From positions 1 to 64,000 of the forward strand of contig JAJFHZ010000008.1 in assembly GCA_021775355.1 (NCBI GenBank): DNA of 64,000 nt. Reading direction: 5' to 3'. Below are positions 1-7,838 of the stretch, piece by piece. This DNA comes from Amylibacter sp. (lineage in GTDB: Bacteria; Pseudomonadota; Alphaproteobacteria; Rhodobacterales; Rhodobacteraceae). Each line of letters opens with the position of its first letter. Within the stretch, counting starts at the first letter, position 1. The position numbers and the translations under genes are program-made. The notes under the pieces were generated by a model that saw nothing but the letters and a program-made list of their open reading frames with translations, did no database searches and was not told where the DNA came from.

Positions 1-482
1 GTTACAAAAAGAATAACAATAAGGATAGTAACCTTTGAAATGACCACATGTGTACTAAGGTACAACCTAATCAATTCGAATGTGGATTAGGCTTGTACTA
101 AGATGCAAGGCAATCGATACGCTCCCTATGCAAGCGAAAATGAACAACGGGGGTAGTTAAACACATGGGATTATCTGGGGGGTATCTGGGAAGCACAGAC
201 CCCGTAGGTAACCATCTCAGTAGCCTAGGGGGTGCGGGGGGGAACTGGGCCGCAGCCAGTACCGATATAGGGCTTCAAACTTTTGACACTAAAATAGGCA
301 GGAAAGGCAAATGTCCGTTATGCGGACAAAATTATCAAAACAACAGTTCCGAATGGCAGCTTTACGCGTACGCTTACTGACGAAATCGCTCATTATTGCG
401 TAAAGTAAGCAGTTATCTGGGGCTCTGAAACAGCATCCCGTTGACGAAGGCAGGCCGTTCTACAGTATATACCGAACGTAGA
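1..482. other. Noncoding left end of the island
   Basis: I see no convincing gene here. There is a strong stem-loop at 61-97, with arms 61-72 and 85-97 giving 12 pairs and one bulge. A smaller one has arms 312-317 and 323-328. Copy 1 of a 62-bp repeat lies at 235-297. The only open frame (165-380) starts without a ribosome binding site and runs through the repeat, so I treat it as chance. The window edge cuts this region, so what lies upstream is unknown. Confidence 0.5.
235..297. repeat. 62-bp dispersed repeat, copy 1
   Basis: This stretch matches 3892-3953 in the same orientation, with two substitutions and one difference in the length of the leading G run. Inside it, ACTGG and CCAGT form the arms of a small hairpin around 245-261. 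The two copies bracket about 3.6 kb that holds the coiled-coil membrane gene, the integrase stub, the IS remnant and the beta-propeller gene. It does not have the organisation of an integron attC site. Its origin is unknown. Confidence 0.8.
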
Positions 483-1829
483 CTATTCACCTTCAGATGG
501 AGTAACCGATTTTGTAGGGTCGACTGCCACATCAATTGCTTTGTTAGCAGCCTCTTCAGTTTTCTTTTTAAATCGCTGATACAGCCTATGCACTAGAGTA
601 CCTTTGTACACGAAATCTTCAGAAATATACCCCTTCATATGATCTTTGAGGAGTTGCATCCTAACGCTCGTTTCCAACTCAAACTTTTCGGTATCAGAAA
701 AGTTACCTTCTGTTGTGCCAGCATTAGTCACTTCCTTTGCAATTATAGAGATCTTTTGAAGGTTCAGCCTTTGATTGTTAATTCTAACTATTTCAGCAAT
801 GAAACCGCTTACAATAGTTGCACTAACTTCTACGATTGCAAATGCGACCAACGCAAAAGGAATTCTGATTAAAATGTTATCCAAAACACTCAGACCGTTC
901 GAGCTTACGCCCGCTTGAGTAACTGCCAATTGGCCGAAAGCACTATCGAATAATTTATCCGTTACATATAAAATCGCGATGATGAACGGTAAGGAAAGCG
1001 CAACGTAAACAAAAATACTTTGCCATCCCTGCTTTGTAAGCGAAGAAAATACAGCTGGAAATTCGAAGATACCTTTGTTTAATCTTGCAAGTTCTCTTTC
1101 CGCAGATTTAACTTCACTTTTGGCTGCATTCAATCCATCAACAGCGTCTTTACGTTCACTAGTTCGAACTGACAGTTTTTCTTCTGAATTCGTAATTGCT
1201 TCAAGGTTGATTGTTATTTTTGAATTTGTGTCATTCAACTGTGACGTTGCCGTTTCCAGCTCTGCCTCAATCTCAGTTTTTTGTTCAGACAAAGAAGTTA
1301 TTGATGTCTCAAGTTCAATTTTATCAACTTCAAACACCTCTTGCTTCAAGCGAAGTGCGTCTTCTTTCTCAAGAATTTCACTTTCAAACTCTTCTAGTGA
1401 GAAAAGCTTTTCCTCCAGCTCCTTAAATTGATCCCTTTTATAACCCCAAACTTCTACTTGCGTTATAGTGCGTGGATCTGAAAAAATACTGTTACTATCT
1501 GGCTTAAAAGAAAACGAACGAGAAAATTGGTTAACCGTGGCAGTAAATTGTCCATCAATATTTTTAGATACAAGTTCCATTTTTGAATTGTCCGCCGAGA
1601 GAACACCGAATTTAAATTCAGAAGACTGGTTATAACCTGACGTTGTAACAATAATGCGAGAGAGAAAAATAGGTTCAGTTAATTCAAATATATAAGCTTT
1701 CCCCTGACCTTTCATAAAATTACTATCCGATTGGTTATTTATCAAGCTAGTGGTCTTATTATTCCGCTTGTTAAACAAGGAGACTTCTATTTTTTGTAAT
1801 TCAGGAAATTCGTCTTTAATATTTTCCAT
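483..1829 (-). CDS. Coiled-coil membrane protein with possible discoidin-like N-terminus
   Basis: I do not recognise this 448-aa protein as a named family. Residues ~1-130 are rich in beta-type sequence and include a stretch (ELTEPIFLSRIIVTTSGYN) like a galactose-binding/discoidin fold, but this is weak. Residues ~132-257 are a long Glu/Lys/Ser-rich coiled coil. Two hydrophobic segments follow at ~273-290 and ~320-348, with a charged C-terminal tail, so it is probably an inner-membrane protein with the coiled coil on one side. The ATG is preceded by AAAGGA at good spacing. It stands alone in the island, with no partner on its strand. A role in defence or envelope sensing is possible, but nothing in the sequence proves it. 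Confidence 0.7.
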   Translation of the reverse strand: MENIKDEFPELQKIEVSLFNKRNNKTTSLINNQSDSNFMKGQGKAYIFELTEPIFLSRIIVTTSGYNQSSEFKFGVLSADNSKMELVSKNIDGQFTATVNQFSRSFSFKPDSNSIFSDPRTITQVEVWGYKRDQFKELEEKLFSLEEFESEILEKEDALRLKQEVFEVDKIELETSITSLSEQKTEIEAELETATSQLNDTNSKITINLEAITNSEEKLSVRTSERKDAVDGLNAAKSEVKSAERELARLNKGIFEFPAVFSSLTKQGWQSIFVYVALSLPFIIAILYVTDKLFDSAFGQLAVTQAGVSSNGLSVLDNILIRIPFALVAFAIVEVSATIVSGFIAEIVRINNQRLNLQKISIIAKEVTNAGTTEGNFSDTEKFELETSVRMQLLKDHMKGYISEDFVYKGTLVHRLYQRFKKKTEEAANKAIDVAVDPTKSVTPSEGE

Positions 1830-2097
1830 TGTAGATCCTTTGTTCCAATCAACTTAGAATAGACCAATTCAACGTTCAACTAAAGCATCAATCCCGCTGC
1901 GAATTAGTAAACATCACATATCCACGACCCAAGATTGCACATTCCGTAACGTTTGCTAACAAGCGGCCATTCACTACGAGGCTGAAACATGTAATTTGGG
2001 CTCAAAGCTGCCATTCTGTATTTCACAAATCTAGTTCGCAACCACTGTCAGAACCCACAGAGTAACTGTCAACAATCTGGCAAGGAATATGCCTAAT
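1830..2097. other. Intergenic, AT-rich
   Basis: No gene seen. The stretch holds the upstream region of the coiled-coil gene and, at its right end, copy A of the repeat that follows integrase stop codons. Confidence 0.4.
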
Positions 2098-2099
2098 TC
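2038..2099. repeat. Integrase 3'-flank repeat, copy A
   Basis: About 60 bp that closely match 6183-6243. In both places the repeat lies just beyond the stop codon of a tyrosine recombinase frame on the minus strand: a stub here, an intact gene there. The shared flank indicates that the two recombinase loci descend from related elements. Confidence 0.75.
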
Positions 2100-2292
2100 A
2101 TAGTGCGATATGGTCTAAATCCAAACCCATATGTTCAATCTTATTTAGAGAACTTACAAGTATCTCAAGGTTATACTCACCAGAACCATAGCGTCCCTTC
2201 ATGCCTCCTGAGCCGTGTCCCTGTATAGCGTCCATTACACCATCAGACACATCTGCATTACGGCAAGCATCCTCAAGGGTATTGAATAGCCC
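2098..2292 (-). pseudogene. Truncated tyrosine recombinase (C-terminal stub)
   Basis: Reading the minus strand from 2292 to the TGA at 2098-2100 gives about 64 codons. They contain LEDACRNADVSDGV, then AIQGHG and a GRYGSG segment, the order seen at the C-terminus of phage-type tyrosine recombinases (helix after the HxxR motif, the H of LGH, then the catalytic Tyr). The intact integrase at 6256-7599 has the comparable RLRNADVFTETSNAILGHA. No start codon or N-terminal two thirds remain. The frame ends at an in-frame TAG (2293-2295) beside the left end of an IS3-type remnant, so an insertion probably removed the rest. Confidence 0.7.
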
Positions 2293-2299
2293 CTAGAAT

Positions 2300-2469
2300 T
2301 GTAGACACCTTGTTCCCTAAAAATGAGGCAAGGAGTACTCAATGACCCGTCCTAATTTCACAAAAGAATTCAAGATTGATACAAACAAGCAGATCATGGG
2401 CGCGGCTATTCTGTAACGGACGTGGCCAACCGCTTGGACGTAAACGCGCATTTGCTTTATGTTTGGAGA
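2300..2469 (+). mobile_element. IS3-family remnant (left end and frameshifted orfA)
   Basis: From 2300 the sequence TGTAGACACCTT resembles an IS3-family terminal repeat. An ATG at 2342 follows AAGGAG at good spacing and opens MTRPNFTKEFK, like the start of IS3 OrfA. About 17 codons later the frame stops, but in another frame GYSVTDVANRLDVNAHLLYVW continues the OrfA helix-turn-helix pattern. This is therefore a frameshifted, decayed copy. I cannot identify orfB or a right end in the next 500 bp. The remnant abuts the integrase stub. Confidence 0.65.
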
Positions 2470-2991
2470 ATAGGGTTTCACGCCTTAAGTTTAGTGCCCC
2501 CAGACGGAGCCATAAATGAATTATTTTATTTATTAGTTCGTTACCTGCAATCAGATATGGATTGTGCAACTATTTCATTCAAGGATACCATCAAATGAAG
2601 GCACTATGCATCACAGATTGCTACATCTGATTTGAGTGGAGACTTCCTAATGAATGGGCGTTCTTCCTATATCGACCTCGCAAGGGGCTTTTATCGTGGA
2701 GATTTGGGCCATTAATGATGGATTTAGAATACCGTTAAGAGGTGTTTGTACAAATTCATGAGGCTGATAGTCGACTTAGCATTTGAGTTAACTCACACTT
2801 CAGTCTCCAGAAGCAGTTTCTTTATTAACCGCACCATTTCTACAAGAGAAAAGGCATGGTTAAATATGACTAATCGCCTAAAGTGGAGGGAACCACGGAG
2901 GTGACTCCAGTTGTTTTGCTAACAATCCTGCTGAAAATATACTAACTTATTTTTATATATTTACATTCTACTTTTAAAAGGAGACCTTAGC
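2470..2991. other. Decayed intergenic DNA
   Basis: No intact gene on either strand. Probably eroded mobile-element DNA. It holds a 15-mer at 2494-2508 that matches the 3' end of tRNA-Thr (7694-7708) at 13 of 15 positions, a possible old attachment site. Shortly before 2992 it contains a good Shine-Dalgarno sequence for the next gene. Confidence 0.45.
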
Positions 2992-3732
2992 ATGGCTATC
3001 AACGGAACATCTCTTCCATCAAAATTTTATCATCTGTCTGCCTCATCTAATGGTGATGTGTGGCTACTGGATCATAATGATTACCAGGATTATGCTCATT
3101 CAGATAGGCATTATCGGTTGTATTATCGTCCGCAAGGTGGAACGTGGCAACGATTTGAGGAATTCGCTTTGTTAACGGCGGCATTACCAAACGGAAACGT
3201 CGCGCTCGCTCATTCCCATTTTGGTGGAAGAACAGACGTCAAATTATTTAATGCTAAAACTGGCAAGAGTGAAGAGTTGGAGGGTGAAGAAGATAGGCAA
3301 ATATTTGATATTGCGGCCTCCCGAAACGGACACATATGGGCAGTAGATAAGAACACATGGACCACTTTTCGATGGAATGGAAAAGATTGGAAGGGTGGGC
3401 CTTCGGGGGCGAGCCTGTTAGCTGTTACAAAAGATGATCGCCCATGGGTTGTGAGGCGTCAAGCAATTGGAGATTTAATGGGTGGACTATTCGAGTGGAG
3501 TGGAACTAAATGGATAGATCACAACACGCTGGCAACAGATATAGACATCTCAAATTCTGATGCGGTTTGGGCTTGTCGATCAATTCTCGGTAAAATGATA
3601 GCTTCAAGATACTATCAAGGTAAATGGGTGGATGTAGCAGAAGTCCCACATGGTATCAACGTTACCGCAATGAGTGATAATGAGGCTATTATTAAGAAAT
3701 TAGATTTATCTTGGGTCGCTGTTAGCATTTGA
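2992..3732 (+). CDS. Beta-propeller/tectonin-like protein of unknown function
   Basis: This 246-aa protein is made of repeating units of about 40-45 residues with a small residue followed by a Gly-x-Val/Ile-Trp core: NGDVWLLD near 19, GGTWQRF near 49, NGHIWAVD near 113, and later SDAVWACR near 190. That pattern is typical of blade repeats in tectonin or WD-like propellers. There is no signal peptide, no membrane segment and no catalytic motif. AAAAGGAG precedes the ATG at good spacing. It stands alone in the island. A binding or recognition role is a guess from fold alone. Confidence 0.7.
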   Translation: MAINGTSLPSKFYHLSASSNGDVWLLDHNDYQDYAHSDRHYRLYYRPQGGTWQRFEEFALLTAALPNGNVALAHSHFGGRTDVKLFNAKTGKSEELEGEEDRQIFDIAASRNGHIWAVDKNTWTTFRWNGKDWKGGPSGASLLAVTKDDRPWVVRRQAIGDLMGGLFEWSGTKWIDHNTLATDIDISNSDAVWACRSILGKMIASRYYQGKWVDVAEVPHGINVTAMSDNEAIIKKLDLSWVAVSI

Positions 3733-4029
3733 TCTAGTATCATTCGTCTGGTTTTTTGATTTCATCAACTGTAGCTTTGTCCCCATGTTGTAGCGATATT
3801 CCGCAACTACGAGCTATTAACATTGCCCGGCACTTACTTATTTGCTGTCTTCTGAGGTGTACTAATAGTACCCCTCTGTAAAGTATACCTACGGGGGGAA
3901 CTGGGCCGCAGCCAGTACCGATATAGGGTTTCAAACTTTTGACTCTAAAATAGACCGCAAGTATGGTGGAGAATATTACAGCTGGTGAAATTTTTATTGA
4001 GAGAAGTGTTTCGGTTTTTCAGAAATTCT
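3733..4029. other. Intergenic with palindrome and repeat copy 2
   Basis: No gene seen. A near-perfect palindrome spans 3854-3876 (arms of 11 bp with one mismatch around a single central A). It lies 15 bp before copy 2 of the 62-bp repeat. Confidence 0.5.
3892..3953. repeat. 62-bp dispersed repeat, copy 2
   Basis: Same orientation and nearly the same sequence as 235-297. The match begins in the G run and ends at the CTAAAATAG segment; flanking bases on both sides are unrelated, so the repeat has defined edges. Confidence 0.8.
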
Positions 4030-4560
4030 TCACGTGTCTGCTAAATCCAAAATTCCCTTTCTTAAGTCTTTATGATAAATGGCTTTGTTCAAAAGCTGAA
4101 GCATCTCTACCGTTATTATTAGTCCCTGTTTTGCTTGCAGTTTATATTCACTTAACTCAAGGGCTTCCATATCTTCATTCGGATGCATTAAGGAATCTCT
4201 AAACCGTTTAAAGTTAGGATACTGCGACCAAGCAGCAGTATTAAATACCTTTTCGCTATCAATGGAGTGTTTCTTGACCAGAAACTTTAGTTTATCTTTT
4301 ATTGGATTGTAGGAGGTTCTATCTCCCACATTACCTTTGGTTGGAATTACCTCTAACTTTTTGTCTCGTAAGAATGAAATTTCGGTTTCCGAATAGTTAC
4401 TGAGGTTTTCAAGTCCATTCGCAAGTGTGTTAACATAAGCTTCAATCGCGCTGGTTAAGTGCCATATTGCGCTTCGTAAGAAAATTGCTTCATCGTCCTT
4501 GTCGCAATTTTTTGATAGATCAATCAATCTACTGGCATCAAAGAGATAAATCTCAAACAC
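4030..4560 (-). CDS. HEPN-like protein, partner of the DGQHR/ParB-like gene
   Basis: A 176-aa helical protein. Residues ~24-50 (AIWHLTSAIEAYVNTLANGL) look like the first long helices of a HEPN/MAE_28990-like domain. Near residue 120, RFRDSLMHPNED gives R-x4-H, the RNase motif of active HEPN nucleases. The start is GTG at 4558-4560, overlapping by one base the TAG stop of the upstream gene, so the two are almost certainly translationally coupled. HEPN domains are common RNases in toxin-antitoxin and antiphage systems. That this pair is such a system is inference. An unrelated helical protein with a chance R-x4-H remains possible. Confidence 0.65.
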   Translation of the reverse strand: MFEIYLFDASRLIDLSKNCDKDDEAIFLRSAIWHLTSAIEAYVNTLANGLENLSNYSETEISFLRDKKLEVIPTKGNVGDRTSYNPIKDKLKFLVKKHSIDSEKVFNTAAWSQYPNFKRFRDSLMHPNEDMEALELSEYKLQAKQGLIITVEMLQLLNKAIYHKDLRKGILDLADT

Positions 4561-5798
4561 TATACTTTTTCCATAGCTTTATCAGCGGATTCTTTTGCTT
4601 TCTTTGCATGGAAAGCTTGGATTGCTGCGTTGGCTATTTCTTTGGTTATCTTCACTCTACCTTTTTTTACAAGGGTCAAAAATAATTCGGTAATTCTGCC
4701 AATTTCTGTCGGATTAATACGTGTACCTAGGCCGCGGTAATTTTCAGGATCACTCCCTTTTAACTTTGAATTAGAAAGGGCCTTGGCATTTAAAGGATCA
4801 TCATTGCCGCAGTGTTCAGGAAGCGAATAAATTATTTTAAGAGCATTATCGTCATTCTGAAAAAGGCCAGCAGCAAATGCCCAGCCAGAAACAATGGATA
4901 TGTGTAAGGCTTTTTGAGCAAACTCAGCTGGATGTTTACCTTTTGATTTTGAAACTTTGTCTCTTTGAGCTTGATGCAAGGCAGTAAATGCAACACCCAT
5001 CTTTAAAAGATTGGTATCTTTCCAGTTGATTTCAGCCCTAAGCTTTTCAAAGTCCTCATCCTTAGAGGCTCCACTTTTTAAAACCTTGAAATCATTAGTT
5101 CCACTTTTGCTCCCAATTCGTCCCATTTGAAAATTGTAGACCAATGTTCGTGCAATTTTTACGGTTGGATAGATTGGGTCCCTTTTGTCCTTAAAATCCT
5201 GGCCTTCTTCGAGAAGTCCAATCTCCTGACAAAAACTTCTAAGTTCTGGCCCAATCATTTGCTCCGACATTCGATCCAATAAGTCATTGGCAACAGTAAT
5301 TGATGTGTTGTTGATTTTGGCAATTTCAACTTTTTGAATTTGCGTTAGATCAAAATAAACCCTTACACCGTGATATTTGTCAACATCTTCACCTATTGCA
5401 TATCTAATTGCCTCGACTCGGTGTTGCCCCCCATATACTTTTAATGGCTGATCTTCGTTGTAGGTTGGGTCGTATTCCAAAACTATATCTTCAAATGACC
5501 GCCCATTTAACGCGTCTTTTTCCATCTCTTTGTACGCAGTTTGATCCTTCAAAACATCTCGATTTAACTTGTACAAGGTATCGCCATCTGCCTCCAAGGT
5601 AGCTGCCAAATCAGCTGAAGCAGTGATTTCTCCACCTTTTAAGTGGCAAGTGAAGTAGAATGATTTACTTGCGGCATCACAGTGCAGAAAAAGCCCATCT
5701 TCTGAAGTGCATTCCAAAACTGTAAAGATTTCTAAGAATTCTGTTGCAAGTGCAACCACGCTTTTCTTTACGTTTTCAGAGTTGTGTATATTTGGCAT
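4560..5798 (-). CDS. DGQHR/ParB-like domain protein
   Basis: About 412 aa. Near residue 120 (VYGGQHRVEAIRYA) is a GGQHR motif like that of DGQHR and ParB/sulfiredoxin-fold proteins such as DndB, followed by IAKINNTSITVANDLLDR, which matches the usual INTTQ-type segment of that family. The helical C-terminal half is unassigned. An ATG at 5798 is preceded by GGAA at eight bases; a GTG at 5825 would add nine residues but has no ribosome binding site. The gene overlaps the HEPN-like gene downstream by one base. DGQHR proteins often occur with DNA-modification or phage-defence genes, but no modification or restriction gene is visible here. Confidence 0.65.
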   Translation of the reverse strand: MPNIHNSENVKKSVVALATEFLEIFTVLECTSEDGLFLHCDAASKSFYFTCHLKGGEITASADLAATLEADGDTLYKLNRDVLKDQTAYKEMEKDALNGRSFEDIVLEYDPTYNEDQPLKVYGGQHRVEAIRYAIGEDVDKYHGVRVYFDLTQIQKVEIAKINNTSITVANDLLDRMSEQMIGPELRSFCQEIGLLEEGQDFKDKRDPIYPTVKIARTLVYNFQMGRIGSKSGTNDFKVLKSGASKDEDFEKLRAEINWKDTNLLKMGVAFTALHQAQRDKVSKSKGKHPAEFAQKALHISIVSGWAFAAGLFQNDDNALKIIYSLPEHCGNDDPLNAKALSNSKLKGSDPENYRGLGTRINPTEIGRITELFLTLVKKGRVKITKEIANAAIQAFHAKKAKESADKAMEKV

Positions 5799-6255
5799 TG
5801 ATATATTTCCAAGTAAAAATTGCACATAATGATAATGATGGTCTTTGAATTTTCAGTATAGGTCTAATAGATTTTCTTTCAACAACTTGTTTGTGCTTTC
5901 GTCCCCCCGACGTCTAATCAATCTAAACGATATTGCTGATTATTAAGATATGTCCCCGTGATCTTGAACAGGTGGTAGAAATCTAAAAGAAATTGTATTA
6001 TTATGAAAGTAGGGCGTTGGAATTTATTAACGAATAATAAGTATAATGCCCAAGAAAAAAACTAAGATGTACTTAGCCAGTAATTTGGGGTGTGTTTTAA
6101 AAGAATTTATATTACTTCTTGATAGGCTAACAACGACAAAACACCAACAACCATAGCCCCACCATACAACCCTTCATTTACTGCAACCACTGTCAGAACC
6201 CACAGGGCCACTGTCAACAATCGGGCAAGGGAAATGCCTATTCTGTTTAGTCGGG
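5799..6255. other. Intergenic, AT-rich, with integrase-flank repeat
   Basis: No gene seen. It contains the promoter region of the DGQHR-HEPN pair on its left side and copy B of the integrase-flank repeat on its right. Confidence 0.4.
6183..6243. repeat. Integrase 3'-flank repeat, copy B
   Basis: Matches 2038-2099 over about 60 bp with scattered substitutions and one or two indels. It lies directly beyond the stop codon of the intact integrase, the same relative position that copy A has to the integrase stub. Confidence 0.75.
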
Positions 6256-7599
6256 TCATGGGTTAGCCTTCAGTAGGGCTTCCAGCTTCTTATCTAGACT
6301 AATACCAGCTCCATATGAGGCTCCCTGACCCCTACTTAGCGCATGTCCTAGGATTGCGTTGGAAGTCTCTGTGAACACATCAGCGTTTCTCAGGCGATCT
6401 TCCATCCCATGCCTAAGGCTGTGATTAACATGCTTAGGGTTGCTCGTGTGTTTCCTAATACATTTCATAAGTGCAGACCCAAGGTTATCATGTGATTTAA
6501 CAGGCCCATATTTACCAAAAGCGTAATCCTCTTGGGAGCCTTTAGAGACAATCTCACGGGCAACATTCAATGCTTCTTTGACTAACGGGACTTTGCGTTT
6601 TGACCATTTAGTTTTTAGTGTTCTGCCTGCGCTGGGCTGTATGGTGATATGTGGGATATTATCATCAAGAATAAATTCATTCCGCCTTAAACCAGCAATC
6701 TCAGCCAACCGTGCTCCTGTAAGGTCTAACAGAGTCCAGATTTGCAACAACACTTTCCGCTCCTGTAGATCACCGTAGACCCCCAGTATAACATCTGGGT
6801 CTAATGGCATTATACTCTCGTGGCTTGCCTCTTCCTCTGTGGGCATCTTCAAGCCAACAAACGGATTGTCTGCGTTTACATCTAATTCGCTCCTAGCAAA
6901 ATTAAACACTGCCCGTATGTCATTAAAGCCTCTCTTAACAGTGCCAACTGATACACCACTCTTAAGCCGTGCATCTCTTAGCCCACGGGCATCACCCCTA
7001 TTCATTTTTGATAAAGGCTTATCTTCCTTAACAGTTTTAAGAAGCCAGCGTTCAGCTCGCCCAAACCTCTGTTCTTGTTTCTTACGTTTAAAGTCGTTCT
7101 CCATTGGGTGTTCAGTCAAATAGAACTTGAACGCGTCCGTAATGGTAGGCTCAGGCTTCTCTTTACTTACCCCTGAGAGTAATGCCCCAACTAACACATC
7201 GTCTTCCTTGGAGACACCAATAGGACGCCCTGTATCAGGGTCTTGTTTATATTTGTCTAATACCCTATCGGCGTGAACGTCTCTCCACGTCATCTCGTTT
7301 TCATTAAGTCCAGAGCTATAAGGATCAGCACCCCAGTTTCTTAAAAGAGCTTCAAGCCGTGCCTTCTGAACCATTGGGGACGGATCGACTACACCATCCT
7401 TAGAAAGAGCAATCAAATGCTCGCAGTGCCGATGTATAGTGCCATAGTTACTAAGGGCTTCATTTTCAGACTGACCTAGGACTTTTACAAACTCACCTTT
7501 CCCCACAAGCTTTTTGAGAGACTCAGGGACACGCCTACGATAGCGGTAGCGGCCATTGTTATCGATTTGGACGTGTTTCATAGTGAGATTTAAAGCCAT
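6256..7599 (-). CDS. int: Site-specific tyrosine recombinase (island integrase)
   Basis: A 447-aa phage-type integrase that would cut and rejoin DNA at the attachment site. The N-terminus (residues ~8-30, RYRYRRRVPESLKKLVG) is the short arm-binding type, and a SAM-like core-binding region occupies ~155-245. The catalytic domain shows the first Arg in LTGARLAEIAGL (~300), HSLRH (~395) for H-x-x-R, LGHALSRG (~420) for the second His, and a Tyr in GASYGAG (~430). All key residues appear intact, so it is probably active. It reads away from tRNA-Thr, whose 3' end is about 90 bp upstream, the classic arrangement of a tRNA-integrated island. An earlier, truncated relative lies at 2098-2292. Confidence 0.92.
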   Translation of the reverse strand: MALNLTMKHVQIDNNGRYRYRRRVPESLKKLVGKGEFVKVLGQSENEALSNYGTIHRHCEHLIALSKDGVVDPSPMVQKARLEALLRNWGADPYSSGLNENEMTWRDVHADRVLDKYKQDPDTGRPIGVSKEDDVLVGALLSGVSKEKPEPTITDAFKFYLTEHPMENDFKRKKQEQRFGRAERWLLKTVKEDKPLSKMNRGDARGLRDARLKSGVSVGTVKRGFNDIRAVFNFARSELDVNADNPFVGLKMPTEEEASHESIMPLDPDVILGVYGDLQERKVLLQIWTLLDLTGARLAEIAGLRRNEFILDDNIPHITIQPSAGRTLKTKWSKRKVPLVKEALNVAREIVSKGSQEDYAFGKYGPVKSHDNLGSALMKCIRKHTSNPKHVNHSLRHGMEDRLRNADVFTETSNAILGHALSRGQGASYGAGISLDKKLEALLKANP

Positions 7600-7689
7600 T
7601 AAGAACCATTTGTGTAGCTATATGTGTATCTAACTAGCTAATACCACAAAATTCTTTGTATATAAATCAATAACTTATAAGAAATATTC

Positions 7690-7765
7690 TGGTGCCCCCA
7701 CACGGACTCGAACCGCGGACCTACTGATTACAAATCAGTTGCTCTACCAGCTGAGCTATAGGGGC
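7690..7765 (-). tRNA. tRNA-Thr (anticodon TGT)
   Basis: The reverse strand folds as a full cloverleaf: seven-pair acceptor stem beginning GCCCCTA, D-arm TAGCTCAGCTGGTAGAGCA, anticodon stem CTGAT/ATCAG around TTTGTAA with anticodon TGT, T-arm containing GGTTCGAGTCC, and a CCA end encoded in the DNA (7690-7692). It is the likely integration target of the neighbouring island; the integrase gene begins about 90 bp past its 3' end. Confidence 0.97.
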
Positions 7766-7838
7766 ACTGCGGCTGCGTTTAACTGAGAATATCACTTGTT
7801 TGCAAGTGTATTTTTATAAAAATGTCAAACTTCTATAC

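Noticed and set aside
165..380. Open frame of 71 codons with a CPLCG segment that looks like a zinc knuckle
   Set aside because: No ribosome binding site, and it runs through the dispersed repeat; the Cys pair is a chance match.
2339..2569. 76-codon frame on the minus strand
   Set aside because: Antisense of the IS3 orfA remnant; the opposite strand carries the recognisable HTH sequence.
1..7690. CRISPR array or integron attC sites in the island
   Set aside because: The repeats occur only twice each, are far apart and have no spacers or attC boxes.
7792..7815. CACTTG/CAAGTG hairpin followed by TATTTTT near tRNA-Thr
   Set aside because: The T run points rightward and there is no rightward gene ending here, so I did not call a terminator.
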